Source: Robertmurraya sp047302285 (GTDB lineage Bacteria; Bacillota; Bacilli; Bacillales; Cytobacillaceae). Taken from it: a stretch of DNA of 64,000 nt. Within the stretch, counting starts at the first letter, position 1. Each line of letters starts with the position of its first letter. The DNA is taken from NCBI RefSeq assembly GCF_047302285.1, contig NZ_CP154845.1, forward strand, positions 1,178,001-1,242,000, in the 5' to 3' direction. Made by a program: the position numbers and the translations under genes. Shown one piece after another: positions 30,266-39,476 of the stretch. The notes under the pieces were generated by a model. The model was given only the letters and a program-made list of their open reading frames with translations. It did not search any database and was not told where the DNA came from.

Positions 30266-30340
30266 GCGGAAGTAGTTCAGTGGTAGAACACCACCTTGCC
30301 AAGGTGGGGGTCGCGGGTTCGAATCCCGTCTTCCGCTCCA
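30266..30340 (+). tRNA. tRNA-Gly (GCC)
   Basis: Cloverleaf; anticodon GCC; ends TCCA. Confidence 0.97.
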
Positions 30341-30347
30341 ATCATTA

Positions 30348-30433
30348 GCCGGGGTGGCGGAACTGGCAGACGCACAGGACTTAAAATCCTGCGGTAGGTG
30401 ACTACCGTACCGGTTCGATTCCGGTCCTCGGCA
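30348..30433 (+). tRNA. tRNA-Leu (TAA)
   Basis: Long variable arm; loop CTTAAAA; CCA not encoded. Confidence 0.96.
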
Positions 30434-30473
30434 TTAAAGTTTTTTCACATAAGAGAAAATAACTAAAACTATT

Positions 30474-30550
30474 GCGCCCGTAGCTCAATTGGATAGAGCG
30501 TTTGACTACGGATCAAAAGGTTAGGGGTTCGACTCCTCTCGGGCGCGCCA
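30474..30550 (+). tRNA. tRNA-Arg (ACG)
   Basis: Loop CTACGGA; CCA encoded. The first A is expected to become inosine. Confidence 0.97.
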
Positions 30551-30555
30551 TATAA

Positions 30556-30632
30556 CGGGAAGTAGCTCAGCTTGGTAGAGCACTTGGTTTGGGACCAAGG
30601 GGTCGCAGGTTCGAATCCTGTCTTCCCGACCA
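30556..30632 (+). tRNA. tRNA-Pro (TGG)
   Basis: Loop TTTGGGA; CCA encoded. Confidence 0.97.
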
Positions 30633-30643
30633 TTATAATATTT

Positions 30644-30719
30644 GGGGCCTTAGCTCAGCTGGGAGAGCGCCTGCCTTGCACGCAGGAGGTCAGCGGTTCG
30701 ATCCCGCTAGGCTCCACCA
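30644..30719 (+). tRNA. tRNA-Ala (TGC)
   Basis: Loop CTTGCAC; CCA encoded. Confidence 0.97.
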
Positions 30720-30723
30720 AAAA

Positions 30724-30845
30724 TTTTTCACGAAACGAAGTGAAGTGAAAATATTTTACCTTAGCTTTCACGAAACGAAGTGAAGTAAAAATATTCTTCC
30801 TTATTTTTTACGAAATAAAGTGAATATAAACAATTTGTTTTTTCC
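30724..30845 (+). repeat. Three tandem ~40-base spacer repeats
   Basis: Units share TTTCACGAAACGAAGTGAAGT followed by an A/T-rich tail; the third is degenerate. Each can form a small TTCACG...CGAAGTGAA hairpin. They sit between tRNA-Ala and tRNA-Met and probably fold in the precursor. Confidence 0.75.
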
Positions 30846-30848
30846 TTT

Positions 30849-30925
30849 GGCGGTGTAGCTCAGCTGGCTAGAGCATTCGGTTCATACCCGAAAGGTCGTG
30901 GGTTCGACTCCCTCCGCCGCTACCA
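30849..30925 (+). tRNA. tRNA-Met (CAT), elongator
   Basis: Loop TTCATAC; closely matches the B. subtilis elongator Met as I recall it; CCA encoded. Confidence 0.93.
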
Positions 30926-30953
30926 AATTTATTTTTACAACAAAAACTTTATT

Positions 30954-31030
30954 GGACCTTTAGCTCAGCTGGTTAGAGCAGACGGCTCATAACCGTCCGG
31001 TCGTAGGTTCGAGTCCTACAAGGTCCACCA
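30954..31030 (+). tRNA. tRNA-Ile2 (CAT, lysidine-modified)
   Basis: Anticodon loop CTCATAA on an Ile-type body (GGACCTTTAGCTC); position after Met matches trnB Ile. Needs TilS modification to read AUA. Confidence 0.88.
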
Positions 31031-31043
31031 TATATATTTACAC

Positions 31044-31136
31044 GGAGGAATACCCAAGTCCGGCTGAAGGGATCGGTCTTGAAAACCGACAGGCGGGTCA
31101 AACCGCGCAGGGGTTCGAATCCCCTTTCCTCCTCCA
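31044..31136 (+). tRNA. tRNA-Ser (TGA)
   Basis: Long variable arm; loop CTTGAAA; CCA encoded. Confidence 0.97.
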
Positions 31137-31157
31137 GTTTCAATTTTATACTATTAT

Positions 31158-31231
<74 letters not shown>

Positions 31232-31259
31232 TTGGTTTTATCAATCAAAGATTGTTAAA

Positions 31260-31362
31260 ACAAGGAAAGCTATTTTCGCTAACGCGGAAAAGACAAGGAA
31301 AGCTATTTTCTCCTACGTCGAAAAAGACAAAGGAAAGCTATTTTCTCCTTACGTCGAAAAAG
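31260..31362 (+). repeat. Three tandem 33-36-base spacer repeats
   Basis: Units of the form ACAAGGAAAGCTATTTTC then CTACGTCGAAAAAG; related in sequence to the stretch at 30050-30120 after tRNA-Lys. Located between fMet and Asp. Confidence 0.85.
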
Positions 31363-31366
31363 CTTT

Positions 31367-31443
31367 GGTCCGGTAGTTCAGTTGGTTAGAATGCCTGCCT
31401 GTCACGCAGGAGGTCGCGGGTTCGAGTCCCGTCCGGACCGCCA
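31367..31443 (+). tRNA. tRNA-Asp (GTC)
   Basis: Loop CTGTCAC; CCA encoded. Confidence 0.97.
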
Positions 31444-31458
31444 TTTTAATATTGATAT

Positions 31459-31531
31459 GGCTCAGTAGCTCAGTCGGTAGAGCAATGGACTGAAAATCCA
31501 TGTGTCGGCGGTTCGATTCCGTCCTGAGCCA
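31459..31531 (+). tRNA. tRNA-Phe (GAA)
   Basis: Loop CTGAAAA; CCA not encoded. Confidence 0.97.
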
Positions 31532-31534
31532 TTT

Positions 31535-31565
31535 GCGGGTGTAGTTTAATGGTAAAACCACAGCC
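31535..31565 (+). pseudogene. 5' half of tRNA-Gly (duplicate fragment)
   Basis: Identical to the first 31 bases of the complete tRNA-Gly at 31696 plus one upstream base; ends after the 5' strand of the anticodon stem. It occupies the place where B. subtilis trnB has tRNA-His. Confidence 0.9.
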
Positions 31566-31695
31566 ACGAGCAACACTTCGTTGAATCCTCGACGAGTTGC
31601 CTCGATGATAGGGCATCCCAGAGTAAGCTTGTAGAGTTAGAGGCATGACAAGGCCAAAATTGGGTAACAAAACTTAATAAAATTACAATATTTAT
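31566..31695 (+). other. Structured insert G between tRNA-Gly half and full tRNA-Gly
   Basis: Hairpin CGAG-CAAC/GTTG-CTCG, then ACGAGTTG at 31592, then GCCTC/GAGGC enclosing a GGGCATCCC hairpin, then an AT-rich tail. Same layout as insert K with different but pairing stem bases. Confidence 0.6.
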
Positions 31696-31769
31696 GCGGG
31701 TGTAGTTTAATGGTAAAACCACAGCCTTCCAAGCTGTTGTCGTGGGTTCGATTCCCATCACCCGCTCCA
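31696..31769 (+). tRNA. tRNA-Gly (TCC)
   Basis: Loop CTTCCAA; ends TCCA. Confidence 0.97.
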
Positions 31770-31775
31770 AATAAT

Positions 31776-31852
<77 letters not shown>

Positions 31853-31897
31853 TGTTTAGTTTTGATTTTTGCGTATTTGAGGAATATATAATAATTT

Positions 31898-31972
31898 TCC
31901 GCGGTAGCTCAGTGGTAGAGCAATCGGCTGTTAACCGATCGGTCGTAGGTTCGAATCCTACCCGCGGAGCCA
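31898..31972 (+). tRNA. tRNA-Asn (GTT)
   Basis: Loop CTGTTAA; CCA encoded. Confidence 0.97.
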
Positions 31973-31975
31973 TAT

Positions 31976-32066
31976 GGAGAAGTACTCAAGTGGCTGAAGA
32001 GGCGCCCCTGCTAAGGGTGTAGGTCGGGTAACCGGCGCGAGGGTTCAAATCCCTCCTTCTCCGCCA
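31976..32066 (+). tRNA. tRNA-Ser (GCT)
   Basis: Long variable arm; loop CTGCTAA; CCA encoded. Confidence 0.97.
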
Positions 32067-32070
32067 TTTA

Positions 32071-32142
32071 GGCCCCTTGGTCAAGCGGTTAAGACACCGC
32101 CCTTTCACGGCGGTAACACGGGTTCGAATCCCGTAGGGGTCA
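32071..32142 (+). tRNA. tRNA-Glu (TTC)
   Basis: Loop CTTTCAC; CCA not encoded; last tRNA of the cluster. Confidence 0.97.
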
Positions 32143-32150
32143 TAAAAAAA

Positions 32151-32181
32151 GCTGTTGACATTTAGTCAGCAGTTTTTTTTA
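32151..32181 (+). terminator. Terminator of the rRNA-tRNA operon
   Basis: GCTGTTGAC pairs with GTCAGCAG (one bulge) and is followed by eight T residues. Confidence 0.88.
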
Positions 32182-32233
32182 TTGTCTAGGAATTTATAAA
32201 TTCCCTCGACTTGTGGATAAGTGTTCGATAAAA

Positions 32234-32742
32234 TGTTCGTATAAACAGTTGGAGTATCGGTATGAAAAATTAACAGGAAAAATTCCGCTTAATGAGCAAG
32301 TATCATGAAAAAGAGCCGAAATAACAGGAAAAATTCCTGCTATTCCCTCAAAAAATGCCAAAATAAACGATTTTGCCCTCCATAAGCGGAAAATCTTCCG
32401 TTATTTCTCCTAAAAGGGACTTCATTGAGGAGATAAAAGGAAAAATTCCGCTTAAGGTTGAAAGATGGTTGGAGCAAAATAGGGTCTTATAGTAGAAATT
32501 TAGACAAACCGTAAATCGATGTGAATTCTTGAAGGCTAATATGAGTTTGACTCAATTTTTTTGTACGAGGAAAATCGAAGGTAGAAAGCGAAATGGGTCT
32601 TGCGTTAATACAAAAATAGAGAGAGGTGAATTTGAGGGTACTCAAATTCACCTTTCTCATGAGGTGAAGCTAGTTAGTATGTTTTTATGTTAGTGGTCCA
32701 CCTTGTTCACGAATAGACTCAGGAACATTCGTGAATTTCTCG
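32234..32742 (+). repeat. 0.5-kb dispersed direct repeat, copy 1
   Basis: Almost identical, with about 15-20 scattered differences by eye, to 56555-57062. It holds four small GGAAAAATTCC-type palindromic motifs, a perfect AGGTGAATTTGAG hairpin (32625-32653) and a pckA 3' fragment. No gene in the 32180-32860 gap otherwise. Confidence 0.92.
32685..32742 (-). pseudogene. Fragment of the pckA 3' end
   Basis: Encodes the last ~18 codons of PckA (NVPESIREQGGP, ending L-T instead of Q-I) followed by the pckA stop and terminator, then breaks off. The rest of the gene is missing. Confidence 0.88.
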
Positions 32743-32862
32743 TTGTCAAATAATAAGAGGATTTTCCTTATTGGAGATAGAACTATGGATAAAGAATTAT
32801 AAATCTAGTTGTTTCCGTTTAAAATGTGAGAGATAAGATTATTCATAAGGAGAGACCTGACG

Positions 32863-33291
32863 ATGTATGAATTGAAAACAAAAGAAAATGATAATAGCGT
32901 TATAGAATTTATTGAAAATGTAGAGAGTCCGAAAAAAAGAGAAGATGCTTATCGATTACTGGATATTTTTACAGAAGTAACAGGTTATAAGGCAAAAATG
33001 TGGGGACCTAGTATTATTGGATTTGGTTCGTATCATTATAAATATGCTTCTGGGCATGAAGGAGATGCTCCTTTAGTGGGGTTTTCCCCTAGAAAAGCTA
33101 AGATTAGTTTATACTTTGCACCAGGAGATACAAAAAGAGAAGAGCTACTTGAGAGATTTGGAAAATATACGACAGGCAAGGCGTGTGTATATATCAATAA
33201 AGTAGCAGATATTGATGAGGAAGTTTTAAAAGAATTAATTGTTCAATCAGTTAAATTTTTGAGAGATTTGTATTCGCGGGTAGTAGAGTAG
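32863..33291 (+). CDS. DUF1801 family protein
   Basis: 142 residues with KMWGPSIIGFGSYHYKYASG, SPRKAKISLYF and ARGKACVYI-type (here TGKACVYINKV) segments typical of DUF1801 (YdhG-like) proteins, which share a fold with the frataxin/YjbR-like group and have no settled function. AAGGAGAGACC precedes the ATG. Single gene with its own terminator. Confidence 0.85.
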   Translation: MYELKTKENDNSVIEFIENVESPKKREDAYRLLDIFTEVTGYKAKMWGPSIIGFGSYHYKYASGHEGDAPLVGFSPRKAKISLYFAPGDTKREELLERFGKYTTGKACVYINKVADIDEEVLKELIVQSVKFLRDLYSRVVE

Positions 33292-33302
33292 ATATAAGTA
33301 AG

Positions 33303-33334
33303 GAAAGGTCCTTCAGTGGTGAAGGACCTTTCTT
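33303..33334. terminator. Bidirectional terminator between DUF1801 gene and bpr
   Basis: AAAGGTCCTTCA pairs perfectly with TGAAGGACCTTT around four bases. Confidence 0.9.
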
Positions 33335-33379
33335 CATACTATGCTGAGTCTGTTAGAAAGAATAGTCTTTTAAAGAGAA

Positions 33380-36300
33380 TTAATTTTTCCCATTTCCATT
33401 GCCTTTCCCATTTCCATTCCCGTTGTCATTGCCTTTCCCTTTCCCTTTTTTTCCGATGTTTAATTTTCCTTCTGCTCTTTCGCGGGTAACATTACCAAAG
33501 CTATCTGTTACTGTGACTTCAATCACCGCACCATTTCCCTCAACTTTGTTAGGAACAGTCCAATACCCGACATAGTGTCCATCTGATGTTTCCATCATTG
33601 GTAATTCGGTTGCATTTTGAATACCAAAGTCGGTTAATGGCATTAAGATCGAGAATTTTGCTCTTAAATTCGGTTCGCTATCAAACTCAATCACAACTGT
33701 TTGGCCAACTGATATATCTCGATCTTCGGTAGGAGTTAAGTTTGAAATCGTTGGTGCTGTGTAGTCTACCTCAACGGTGATAGACTCAGATTGAGAGTTT
33801 CCAGCTAAGTCACTAGCCACTACTTCAATCTCATTTGAACCTTCATCTAATAAAATTCGTTTCGAATAACGGCCATCTGTAACTGTAGCTTTTTGACCAT
33901 TTACTTCAACGTAATCTAGATGTGCATCGGCTACCGTTCCTTCAACTGTCACCGTTTCTCGGTTAATCTTTTCACCATTAGTTGGACTATCAATGGTTAA
34001 ATCTGGTGCTTCTGTATCGAGAATGACCGTGATAGCGTCTGATTCGTTCGCTCGTTCACCATTTACATAATTGACTGCTTGTAATTCATTTTCACCTTCT
34101 GTTAACGTAACTGGAATCGTAAATGTTCCATCCTCACCAATGGTTGCTTCTGCCACTTCTTCGCCATTATTTTGTAGCGCAATTGTTGTTGTTGGTGAAG
34201 CAGTACCTTCGACTTCAATCGATGGTTCATTGGTCATAAAACCATCTGAAGGAGAAGTGATTTGGATATTTTGAACAGCATAATCTACGCGAGCACGGAT
34301 CATATAGTTCCCTTCACTAGTAGGGGATGGTGACCAAGTGCCTGCAACAGATTGGAAGCTTCTTCCTGCGTTTGGACCATTTTCATCAGTAGCTAACCCA
34401 GGGACATTAGGATTTACACCAGTCTGAACATAAACCATGTAGAAATCTCCTGAAACTTGGATGTTCTCTTCACGAAGATCTACGACCGTCCATTGACTTA
34501 AATCACGAATCGCTTCTGCCTCAATGGGGCCGGCTAATTTTTCGCCTGGTAATCCATCAGCTCCAGTTGCATCCCAAACTTCAACCGCAAATTCTGTAGC
34601 ACCAGGAGATGGCCAGTCGGTTCCGTGGAACTGGAAAACACCTTCTGTTACAAGGGCTTCTTCTTCACCTTCAGGTAAGGACATACGAATTGCCCATTTG
34701 TTACCTGCATCATAGTAGGCACGGGCGTTTTCTGGAGTACCATCGTCATAACCAATTTCTCCACCTGGATAAGTGAATAACGGTTCAAGCTCGATATTTA
34801 CTTCTTTGTTTTCATCAAAATTCACTTCTAATTCTGTGCCGATATATCCTCTGGCCGCTACTTTTAAGGTGTACATGCCTTCGTAAGCTGTTAGGCTATA
34901 GTTTCCGTCAGCATCTGTTTGTATCGGAGTAACATTGGCGTCTTCCACAAGGAAGAGGGTAGCACCTTCAATTGCTGCTCCAGAATTAGCACTTGTTATC
35001 GTACCGTTAACCGTTGCCTTTGGTAGTTCCTCAAGAACAAAATTAGCTGTTGAGATTTGATCTGCTGCAACGGTTACAGCTTGCTCTTCTGAACGGAAAC
35101 CGTAAGATTCAGCTACTAATGTGAAGTCACCAGCCGAATGGACGAAAGAAAAGCTTCCGTCTGCAGGATTTGTACTCACAGATCTTCCATTTTCTAATAC
35201 GGTCACTTTAGCATTAAGTGGAAGATTTGAAACTTCATTTTCGATTAATTGTACTTGCTCATTTTTTGTAAGTTCTGGTTGGATCTTATTCGGATCTACT
35301 TTTTCGGTATCTTTTTTCTCCGTTGTTTCTTTTGGTATCGTAATGCTAGCAGCAGGCTCATCGACATTTAAAGATGTGTCAGATAATGCAACATTATCAA
35401 TATACCACCCATCTCTTAGGACACTACCATCCGTGTCTAAATTGAAAGCAACATAAACTCTTTCACCAGCGTATTCAGATAAATCAACCTCAACAGGTGA
35501 CCATTGCTCTTGAACATTCGTTAGACGTAGCGCTTGGGTCCACTGCTGCATGTCAGTTGAGATGAATACATGTGCGAAATCCCAGTTGTTTTCAATGTTA
35601 TACCAGTGATCAAACTGTAAATAGGAATTTCCTTCTGGTAAATCAATTGGAGGCATAAGCAATGTTGAATTCTCATTGTTGTTATATGTTCCAGTCGGAT
35701 TCGTTGCAAATACGTATTCACCAGAAACAGCTTCTCCTGGACCAGATGTCGGAATCCCACGAGCCCAAGAGTTATTATCCCCATAACTGGACCAGCCAAC
35801 TGGCTCTGTTTCAAAATCAGCATAGTATCCGGTAGAAATACCTGATGCAACATTGGTGACATATGGATCACTTGTCACAGTGTTATTGCCGAAATCGCTT
35901 ACTGTGACTGTATAAGATAGTTCTCCTTCTATGATATCTTCACCTGGAATTGTAGCTACATAGGAACCTGAACGGAAATCCCCAGATGTTCTTGTCGCTT
36001 CAACAGAGCCTTCGACCCCATCTTCGTTGACATAATCAACGGTTACGGATGTTACACTAACATTGTCACTTGCTAATACTGTTACATCTAAATCCATATT
36101 GGAGTAGACTTCTTCGAAAGGAGCATGCTCGAACACAGGAGCTTCTGAATCTTCTCCTTCCATCGTAACGGAGCCTTCAATCGTTCCTAATCCATCCATG
36201 ATCGATGAAACGGCATCAAAGGCGTTGACTAAACCATATCCAAAGCCATTGTTCGGTGATTCTGGATACTGGGTATTTGTAAGTGGAGTTGCCGTATTCG

Positions 36301-37699
36301 TTAATATTTCTTCGATGTCATCAACAGATAAATTAGAATTTACCTGTAATAACAAGGCGACAACACCTGATACAGCTGGGCCAGCCATTGATGTCCCGTT
36401 CCATCCGCCTTCATAACTACTACCTGGAACAGAAGAGCGAATATTTACACCAGGAGCAGAAATTTCAGGTTTAATTTCACCATATGGCGAAGGTCCAAGT
36501 AATGAGAAGCTTGCTAAATTATTGTTTGAATCTGTTGCACCTGTTGCAAATGATTCTGGATAGTTAGCAGGTACTGCAACAGAGCCTGGTCCTCCTGGAT
36601 TCGTTAATGTAGTATTACCAGCAGAGAATTCAGGGAAGATATCAGCAGCACGCCAAGCACTGACGATATCACGATACCATTCGTCTAAGCCAGGTCCGCC
36701 GCCCCATGAGTTATTAATGACATCTGGTGCTTTCGTAAGGTCTCCGCCAGGTGCCATCATCCATTGACCTGCATTAATGAGTTGAAGATCAGTCGCTGTA
36801 CCAGCTGCACTTAAAGCTTTCGCATGAATGAATTTTGCACCAGGTGCAACACCGATTTGATTGGAATCATTCGGTTCGCTACCGACCATCGTTCCTGTAA
36901 CGTGAGTACCATGACCATGATCATCATAGGCATCGGCGCGTCCATTTACAGCATCAAAGAAGCTGTATGTATGGTCGACTTCACCTGTTGCTGCATCGTA
37001 GCCTCGATATTTCTCCATTAATGCTGGGTGATTCCATTGTGCTCCTGTGTCAATCGCACCAACTACGATTCCAGAGCCGTCGATTCCCATGTTCCAAACA
37101 TCAGGAGCTCCGACTCGCTCTACATTCCATTCGATGTTTTGGATTTCAGATTGAATAGCAGGTGCTTCTTTATCCACAGTTGGTTCAATTAATTTTCTTT
37201 CTTCATTCGGTAACAATTTTTCAACTTCTTGAAATTGAGCGAGCTGTTCCGCTACCTCTTTTGTTGATGTAACGGCAATCGTGTTGACGATATAAAAAGA
37301 TTCATAGTCACTAACAGAACCTTCTTCTACCATTTTATCGAGGAATTGTTTGACATTATCTTGTGTGGTTAAGGCAGTATACTTCAGTTCTGATATAACT
37401 GCAGAACGTTGAGCATATTCAACGTTAACGGATGAGAGGCCGTTCTTTTGAGCACTAGTAATAGCATCTTTTGCAATCTTTTCTACATCTGCTTTTTCTT
37501 TAAATTTAACAAAGAATGTTACCTTATCATCATCCTTTGAAAATTCCTCGGTGAGACTATTACTAATTTTAGTTTGGGTAGATTCAGAAGTGTTTTTTAA
37601 TGAACGACTTATTTCGTTAGATTGGGCAAAACTCGTACTTGGAATAACCAAGGACAGCAACATTAAAAATGTTAGAAAAATACTTAAGTACCTCTTCAA
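33380..37699 (-). CDS. bpr: Bacillopeptidase F-type secreted subtilase with long modular C-terminus
   Basis: 1439 residues from TTG 37699 (GAGGAGG seven bases upstream), giving a standard signal peptide ending SFA-QS; the longer frame to 37771 lacks this. Order: signal peptide (1-26), I9-type propeptide (about 50-170), S8 peptidase domain with D217 (DTGAQW), H266 (GHGTHV), N330 (NNSWGG) and S437 (GTSMAGP), then an Ig-like bridge, a MAM/immune-inhibitor-like region (WSSYGDNNSWARG), two carboxypeptidase-regulatory-like domains, a second beta-sandwich region, Ig-like repeats (DAPDLTIDSPTNGE-type), and a Gly-Asn-Lys tail. Length agrees with B. subtilis Bpr (about 1430). Extracellular protease. 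Confidence 0.9.
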   Translation of the reverse strand: MKRYLSIFLTFLMLLSLVIPSTSFAQSNEISRSLKNTSESTQTKISNSLTEEFSKDDDKVTFFVKFKEKADVEKIAKDAITSAQKNGLSSVNVEYAQRSAVISELKYTALTTQDNVKQFLDKMVEEGSVSDYESFYIVNTIAVTSTKEVAEQLAQFQEVEKLLPNEERKLIEPTVDKEAPAIQSEIQNIEWNVERVGAPDVWNMGIDGSGIVVGAIDTGAQWNHPALMEKYRGYDAATGEVDHTYSFFDAVNGRADAYDDHGHGTHVTGTMVGSEPNDSNQIGVAPGAKFIHAKALSAAGTATDLQLINAGQWMMAPGGDLTKAPDVINNSWGGGPGLDEWYRDIVSAWRAADIFPEFSAGNTTLTNPGGPGSVAVPANYPESFATGATDSNNNLASFSLLGPSPYGEIKPEISAPGVNIRSSVPGSSYEGGWNGTSMAGPAVSGVVALLLQVNSNLSVDDIEEILTNTATPLTNTQYPESPNNGFGYGLVNAFDAVSSIMDGLGTIEGSVTMEGEDSEAPVFEHAPFEEVYSNMDLDVTVLASDNVSVTSVTVDYVNEDGVEGSVEATRTSGDFRSGSYVATIPGEDIIEGELSYTVTVSDFGNNTVTSDPYVTNVASGISTGYYADFETEPVGWSSYGDNNSWARGIPTSGPGEAVSGEYVFATNPTGTYNNNENSTLLMPPIDLPEGNSYLQFDHWYNIENNWDFAHVFISTDMQQWTQALRLTNVQEQWSPVEVDLSEYAGERVYVAFNLDTDGSVLRDGWYIDNVALSDTSLNVDEPAASITIPKETTEKKDTEKVDPNKIQPELTKNEQVQLIENEVSNLPLNAKVTVLENGRSVSTNPADGSFSFVHSAGDFTLVAESYGFRSEEQAVTVAADQISTANFVLEELPKATVNGTITSANSGAAIEGATLFLVEDANVTPIQTDADGNYSLTAYEGMYTLKVAARGYIGTELEVNFDENKEVNIELEPLFTYPGGEIGYDDGTPENARAYYDAGNKWAIRMSLPEGEEEALVTEGVFQFHGTDWPSPGATEFAVEVWDATGADGLPGEKLAGPIEAEAIRDLSQWTVVDLREENIQVSGDFYMVYVQTGVNPNVPGLATDENGPNAGRSFQSVAGTWSPSPTSEGNYMIRARVDYAVQNIQITSPSDGFMTNEPSIEVEGTASPTTTIALQNNGEEVAEATIGEDGTFTIPVTLTEGENELQAVNYVNGERANESDAITVILDTEAPDLTIDSPTNGEKINRETVTVEGTVADAHLDYVEVNGQKATVTDGRYSKRILLDEGSNEIEVVASDLAGNSQSESITVEVDYTAPTISNLTPTEDRDISVGQTVVIEFDSEPNLRAKFSILMPLTDFGIQNATELPMMETSDGHYVGYWTVPNKVEGNGAVIEVTVTDSFGNVTRERAEGKLNIGKKGKGKGNDNGNGNGKGNGNGKN

Positions 37700-38053
37700 C
37701 CTATTTCCTCCTCTCGAGATAAAAGCCTTCCTCCTGAAATTACTAGCCTCCTTTCTCAATTTATCAACCACGATGTCTAATCATGGATGTTACTGTTTAC
37801 TATATAAGTAGAAGAGGGGAAATCCTGTCGAATAATGGGGGTGAAATGTCGGAAAAATCAATAACAGTAGATTCGTAGTATCTCAAAATCCAACATCAGT
37901 AAATTGTACCCTATTTTTTTTAGTCCAATTGTCTATGATTTTCCCAATAATTAGAGATAAAATTACAGATTTTTAAAATTATTTCAAAAAATGAAAACAA
38001 ATTACTAGTTTAAGTTGCTAAAATATGTCCTTAATGAAATTAGTAAAATATTA

Positions 38054-38089
38054 CCTAAAAAAAGAGGAGTCCTACTACAGGACATCCTC
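38054..38089 (-). terminator. Intrinsic terminator of menA
   Basis: GAGGATGTCCT pairs with AGGACTCCTC around GTAGT; on the minus strand seven T residues follow. The 37772-38053 gap, which also holds the bpr promoter region, shows no gene. Confidence 0.88.
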
Positions 38090-38102
38090 AAATTTACTCG
38101 TA

Positions 38103-39038
38103 TTATTTAATAAAGTAATCGATAAATAGGCCGATGGATAAAAGGAAACCAAAAATTGTATTCGTTTGAGCCGTTGATTTCATCGCTGGCATCATTTGTA
38201 TCGGTAAAGTTTTTCCGATAAAGCCTTTTGTTGCTTTCACAGCTTTTGGAATACTTAAGACGACAAGTGCTAACCAGACAGAAGAATAACCAATCATCAT
38301 TAGTGCAAAGATCCATCCGTACGATACGATAAACATTCCTGCTAATAGATAGATCGCCTTTTTCCGACCTAATAAAATGGCTAGTGTTTTACGACCAAAT
38401 TCCTTATCACCATCTAAATCACGAATGTTGTTGGCTAACAGGATGGCACCGACCAGTATGAAAATAGGTACGGAAATCAGTACGCTTGCAGTTGTAACTG
38501 TACCGACTTGAATAAAAAAACTGATTAAAATTATGCCCATCCCCATAAAGAAACCAGCAAATATTTCACCAAATGGAGTATATGCAATTGGTAGCGGACC
38601 ACCTGTATAAAGATAACCGATAATCATACAAAATAGTCCAATAGCGGCTAACCACCAAGTAGTACTGATGCAAATGTAAACACCTATTAATATGGATATT
38701 CCATAAAGGCTTAATGCAATTTGCATGATGGTCTTTGGCTTCACTCCATCACGAACGATAGTTCCACCAATCCCGACAGATTCCTCTGTATCTAACCCTC
38801 TTTTATAGTCATAATACTCATTAAACATATTGGTTGCAGCTTGAATTAGTAAGCTTGCGATCAGCATTGCCAGGAATAATCCCACATGAATCGTTGTCTC
38901 ATGTATCGCCATCGCTGTTCCTAGTAGAACAGGAACAAATGCAGCTGTTAGTGTATGGGGTCTTGTCAACTTCCACCAAACTTTCCAGCTTTTATTTGGA
39001 GATACAAGTGGGTAGCTTGTCTTTGTCTCTGTTTGCAT
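38103..39038 (-). CDS. menA: 1,4-dihydroxy-2-naphthoate polyprenyltransferase
   Basis: 311 residues, nine membrane helices. The first aspartate-rich motif is in NMFNEYYDYKRGLD and the second in NNIRDLDGDKEFGRKT, both binding prenyl diphosphate through magnesium; TRPHTLTAAFVPVLLG opens the domain. The enzyme joins the isoprenoid tail to dihydroxynaphthoate, giving demethylmenaquinone. It is divergent from menF across a 440-base gap. Confidence 0.95.
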   Translation of the reverse strand: MQTETKTSYPLVSPNKSWKVWWKLTRPHTLTAAFVPVLLGTAMAIHETTIHVGLFLAMLIASLLIQAATNMFNEYYDYKRGLDTEESVGIGGTIVRDGVKPKTIMQIALSLYGISILIGVYICISTTWWLAAIGLFCMIIGYLYTGGPLPIAYTPFGEIFAGFFMGMGIILISFFIQVGTVTTASVLISVPIFILVGAILLANNIRDLDGDKEFGRKTLAILLGRKKAIYLLAGMFIVSYGWIFALMMIGYSSVWLALVVLSIPKAVKATKGFIGKTLPIQMMPAMKSTAQTNTIFGFLLSIGLFIDYFIK

Positions 39039-39306
39039 GTCTCTCCCTCTCCTTATTATAGCTTTTAGAAATAAATCAAAAATAAATTGGTATTAATATA
39101 ATGGGAAAATCAGCTTTAATAACACATACATCAATTTCAAGGTGAATAACATCCAAATTCAAGTTTAGGCAATCAGACAAAGGGTGTCAATGTCTTTTTA
39201 CAGTTATTGTAGGACAAAATTACCAAACAAGAACCACTGCATCGTATCGTAAAAGGAGGTTGATAATATAATAAGGATAATAGTAGGAAGAAAGTGACTA
39301 CTGTCA

Positions 39307-39336
39307 TTGACATTTAAATACTTAGAGGTGTATTTT
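39307..39336 (+). promoter_or_regulatory. Candidate sigma-A promoter for menFDHBE
   Basis: TTGACA, 18-base spacer, TATTTT; 140 bases before menF. The rest of the 39040-39476 gap has no gene; a short AAAGGAGG at 39250 leads only to a three-codon frame. Confidence 0.45.
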
Positions 39337-39476
39337 AGAATAAGTTTGTATTCTAGATAAAGCGGGGAAAGATTGTTATTATTATTCCTATACGAAAAAC
39401 AGCGTAATGTAACACTTTATTATCTATACATGAACCTAAAGTTACATGAAGAGCCTTTTTTATTGGAGGGGATTTT

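Noticed and set aside
31260..31362. CRISPR array
   Set aside because: Repeats are directly abutting without unique spacers, imperfect, and lie between tRNA genes; no cas genes.
33400..37811. Plus-strand frames opposite the bacillopeptidase gene
   Set aside because: Antisense shadows of a gene with a clear domain structure and no ribosome sites of their own.
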